Source: Halalkalibacter hemicellulosilyticusJCM 9152 (GTDB lineage: Bacteria > Bacillota > Bacilli > Bacillales > Bacillaceae_D). Taken from it: a stretch of DNA of 64,000 nucleotides. The notes below the pieces were generated by a model, which was not told the DNA's origin, searched no databases, and was given only the letters and a program-made list of their open reading frames with translations. The stretch spans positions 1 through 64,000 of the forward strand of contig NZ_BAUU01000007.1 in NCBI RefSeq assembly GCF_000513115.1, given 5' to 3'. A program made the translations under genes and the position numbers. Shown here in pieces: positions 62,797-64,000 of this stretch (positions within the stretch are counted from its first letter, which is position 1; each line of letters starts with the position of its first letter).

Positions 62797-64000
62797 ATGA
62801 AAGCATATCGACCGACAACAATGGCCCCTGGAGTAATGGTGACAAGTCCTCATTATTTAGCATCACAAGCAGGAGTAAGTGTGTTACGTGAAGGGGGAAA
62901 TGCATGGGAGGCAGCGATTGCTGTTGCCTCGACACTAGCGGTTGTTTATCCGCATATGAATGGAGTTGGTGGTGATAGCTTCTGGCTTATGTATGATGCA
63001 AAGTCAACATGTATGCGTGGTTTAAATGCGAGTGGCCGTTCTGGAGAAAAAGCAACGATTCCGTTTTATATCGATCGAAAGTATCAACAAATTCCAACGC
63101 GCGGTTATTTAGCTGCTAATACGGTTCCAGGTGCGGTTTGTGGCTGGGATCAAGTCTTTCAATATTCACAGAAGCATTTGCAAGGAACAGCACGCTGGTC
63201 CGACTTATTTCAAACGGCTATTTCGTATGCGAAATATGGATTTCCAGTTACACCAAGTCAGCACTATTGGACAAAGTGTAATGTGTACAATGAAAGCACG
63301 AATCTACAAAATTATCGTGAATTTAGGAAAACGTTTCTAAATGATGATTATCAGCCTTTTCAGGTAGGTGAGGTCATGACGTTACACGATTTAGCAAATA
63401 CACTTGAGGAAATCGCGGATAAGGGGGCACGGACGTTTTATGAGGGTGGTATTACAAAAGCAATAATTGAAGACTTTCAACAGCATGATGGAATGCTCAC
63501 ATTAGATGATTTTGCCTCGCATCAATCAGAGTGGGTTACTCCTCTTTCTGTTCCTTATCGGGAATATACAGCTTACAATCTCCCTCCCAATACACAAGGA
63601 ATGACGTCGTTATCGATTTTAAATGTACTGAATCAATTTGACCTCCGTCATATTGCGGTGGATTCAGCCGATTATGTCCATCTCATTCTAGAAGCGACGA
63701 AGCTTGCCTTTTCTGATCGTGATCAATGGATAACAGATCCTCACTTTGTAAATATCCCGATCGATGAATTGTTGTCAGAAGATAGAGCAAAGGAATTAGC
63801 GAAGCAAATCCAAATGTCGGCAGCACTAAATCATGAAAAGCTCCTTGATCCTAAAGGGGATACGGCTTGGTTCGGAGTTGTTGATCAGCAAGGGAATGCT
63901 GTATCTTGTATTCAAAGCATTTATCACGATTTTGGTTCAGGTATTATCCCAAAAGGAACGGGAATACTTCTGCAAAACCGAGGGAGCTTTTTTTCGCTAA
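62797..64000 (+). CDS. Gamma-glutamyltransferase-like protein, YwrD type (partial, runs off the window)
   Basis: The open frame from ATG 62797 (AAGAAGG upstream) continues without stop to base 64000, ~401 residues. It is a gamma-glutamyltransferase-family Ntn-hydrolase: VLREGGNAWEAAIAVASTLA, HMNGVGGDSFWLMYDAKS, NLPPNTQGMTSLSILN and the autocleavage site GDTAWFGVVDQQGNAVSC with nucleophile Thr356. Classic GGT has T-T-H-x-S at this site; the T-A-W-F-G form is that of YwrD-like proteins. No signal peptide, so cytoplasmic. It could cleave an amide of a pathway intermediate rather than glutathione. The small-subunit end lies outside the window. Confidence 0.85.
   Translation, partial: MKAYRPTTMAPGVMVTSPHYLASQAGVSVLREGGNAWEAAIAVASTLAVVYPHMNGVGGDSFWLMYDAKSTCMRGLNASGRSGEKATIPFYIDRKYQQIPTRGYLAANTVPGAVCGWDQVFQYSQKHLQGTARWSDLFQTAISYAKYGFPVTPSQHYWTKCNVYNESTNLQNYREFRKTFLNDDYQPFQVGEVMTLHDLANTLEEIADKGARTFYEGGITKAIIEDFQQHDGMLTLDDFASHQSEWVTPLSVPYREYTAYNLPPNTQGMTSLSILNVLNQFDLRHIAVDSADYVHLILEATKLAFSDRDQWITDPHFVNIPIDELLSEDRAKELAKQIQMSAALNHEKLLDPKGDTAWFGVVDQQGNAVSCIQSIYHDFGSGIIPKGTGILLQNRGSFFSL

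Overview
The window looks like the chromosome of a low-GC, spore-forming Bacillaceae, probably an alkaliphilic or environmental Bacillus relative. The signs are A+T-rich DNA, strong AGGAGG-type ribosome binding sites, frequent TTG/GTG starts, and many genes with close Bacillus counterparts (AraNPQ, YesMN-type two-component system, YhgE, YetF with DUF1657, HmoA, BdbC, YwrD-like protein). I saw no rRNA, tRNA, CRISPR array, transposase or replication origin.

Layout: 1-1.9 kb, the end of a thiazole/oxazole-modified peptide (TOMM) locus (YcaO tail plus SagB-type dehydrogenase). 3.2-8.7 kb, a LacI-type regulator followed by an araP-araQ-DUF624-araN transport operon with two AraR-like operators. 9.2-14.4 kb, a giant four-module AAA+ (CbxX/CfqX) protein with two membrane partners and a lipoprotein. 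14.6-19.1 kb, a K+ channel and a YetF/DUF1657/DUF4363 spore-type set. 19.5-21.2 kb, an ImmA/XRE immunity-type switch. 21.3-29.2 kb, mixed genes: a ferritin-like/cupin fusion, an alpha/beta hydrolase, PadR-DUF1129, formylglycine-generating enzyme, an AraC regulator, an EamA exporter and a TIM-barrel isomerase. 29.4-35.2 kb, a peptide ABC transporter with a divergent binding protein. 35.4-40.8 kb, an ABC-2 transporter and a TetR-YhgE pair sharing one operator. 40.9-49.4 kb, a YesMN-controlled sugar ABC system with a rhamnosidase-like enzyme. 49.5-53.2 kb, HmoA, a disulfide pair, and phasin-AarF.

53.5-64 kb holds the most interesting block: a single-strand cluster encoding a divergent cyanuric-acid-amidohydrolase/barbiturase-family enzyme, a CodA/AtzC-like deaminase, a NitT/SsuABC-type transporter with an NMT1/THI5-type binding protein, an isochorismatase-family amidase, a PucR activator, an amidase-signature enzyme, a fumarylacetoacetate-hydrolase-family protein and a YwrD-like gamma-glutamyltransferase. 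Together these look like uptake and stepwise hydrolysis of an N-heterocycle (pyrimidine or s-triazine type) as a nitrogen source. The order of classes resembles the lower atrazine/cyanuric acid route, but the ring-opening enzyme seems to lack residues of two of the three Ser-Lys dyads of the family.

About a dozen single-base reading-frame breaks interrupt otherwise well-conserved genes. Nearly all are repaired by adding one base to a short homopolymer, which points to residual consensus errors rather than real gene decay. I annotate these genes across the break and flag them.
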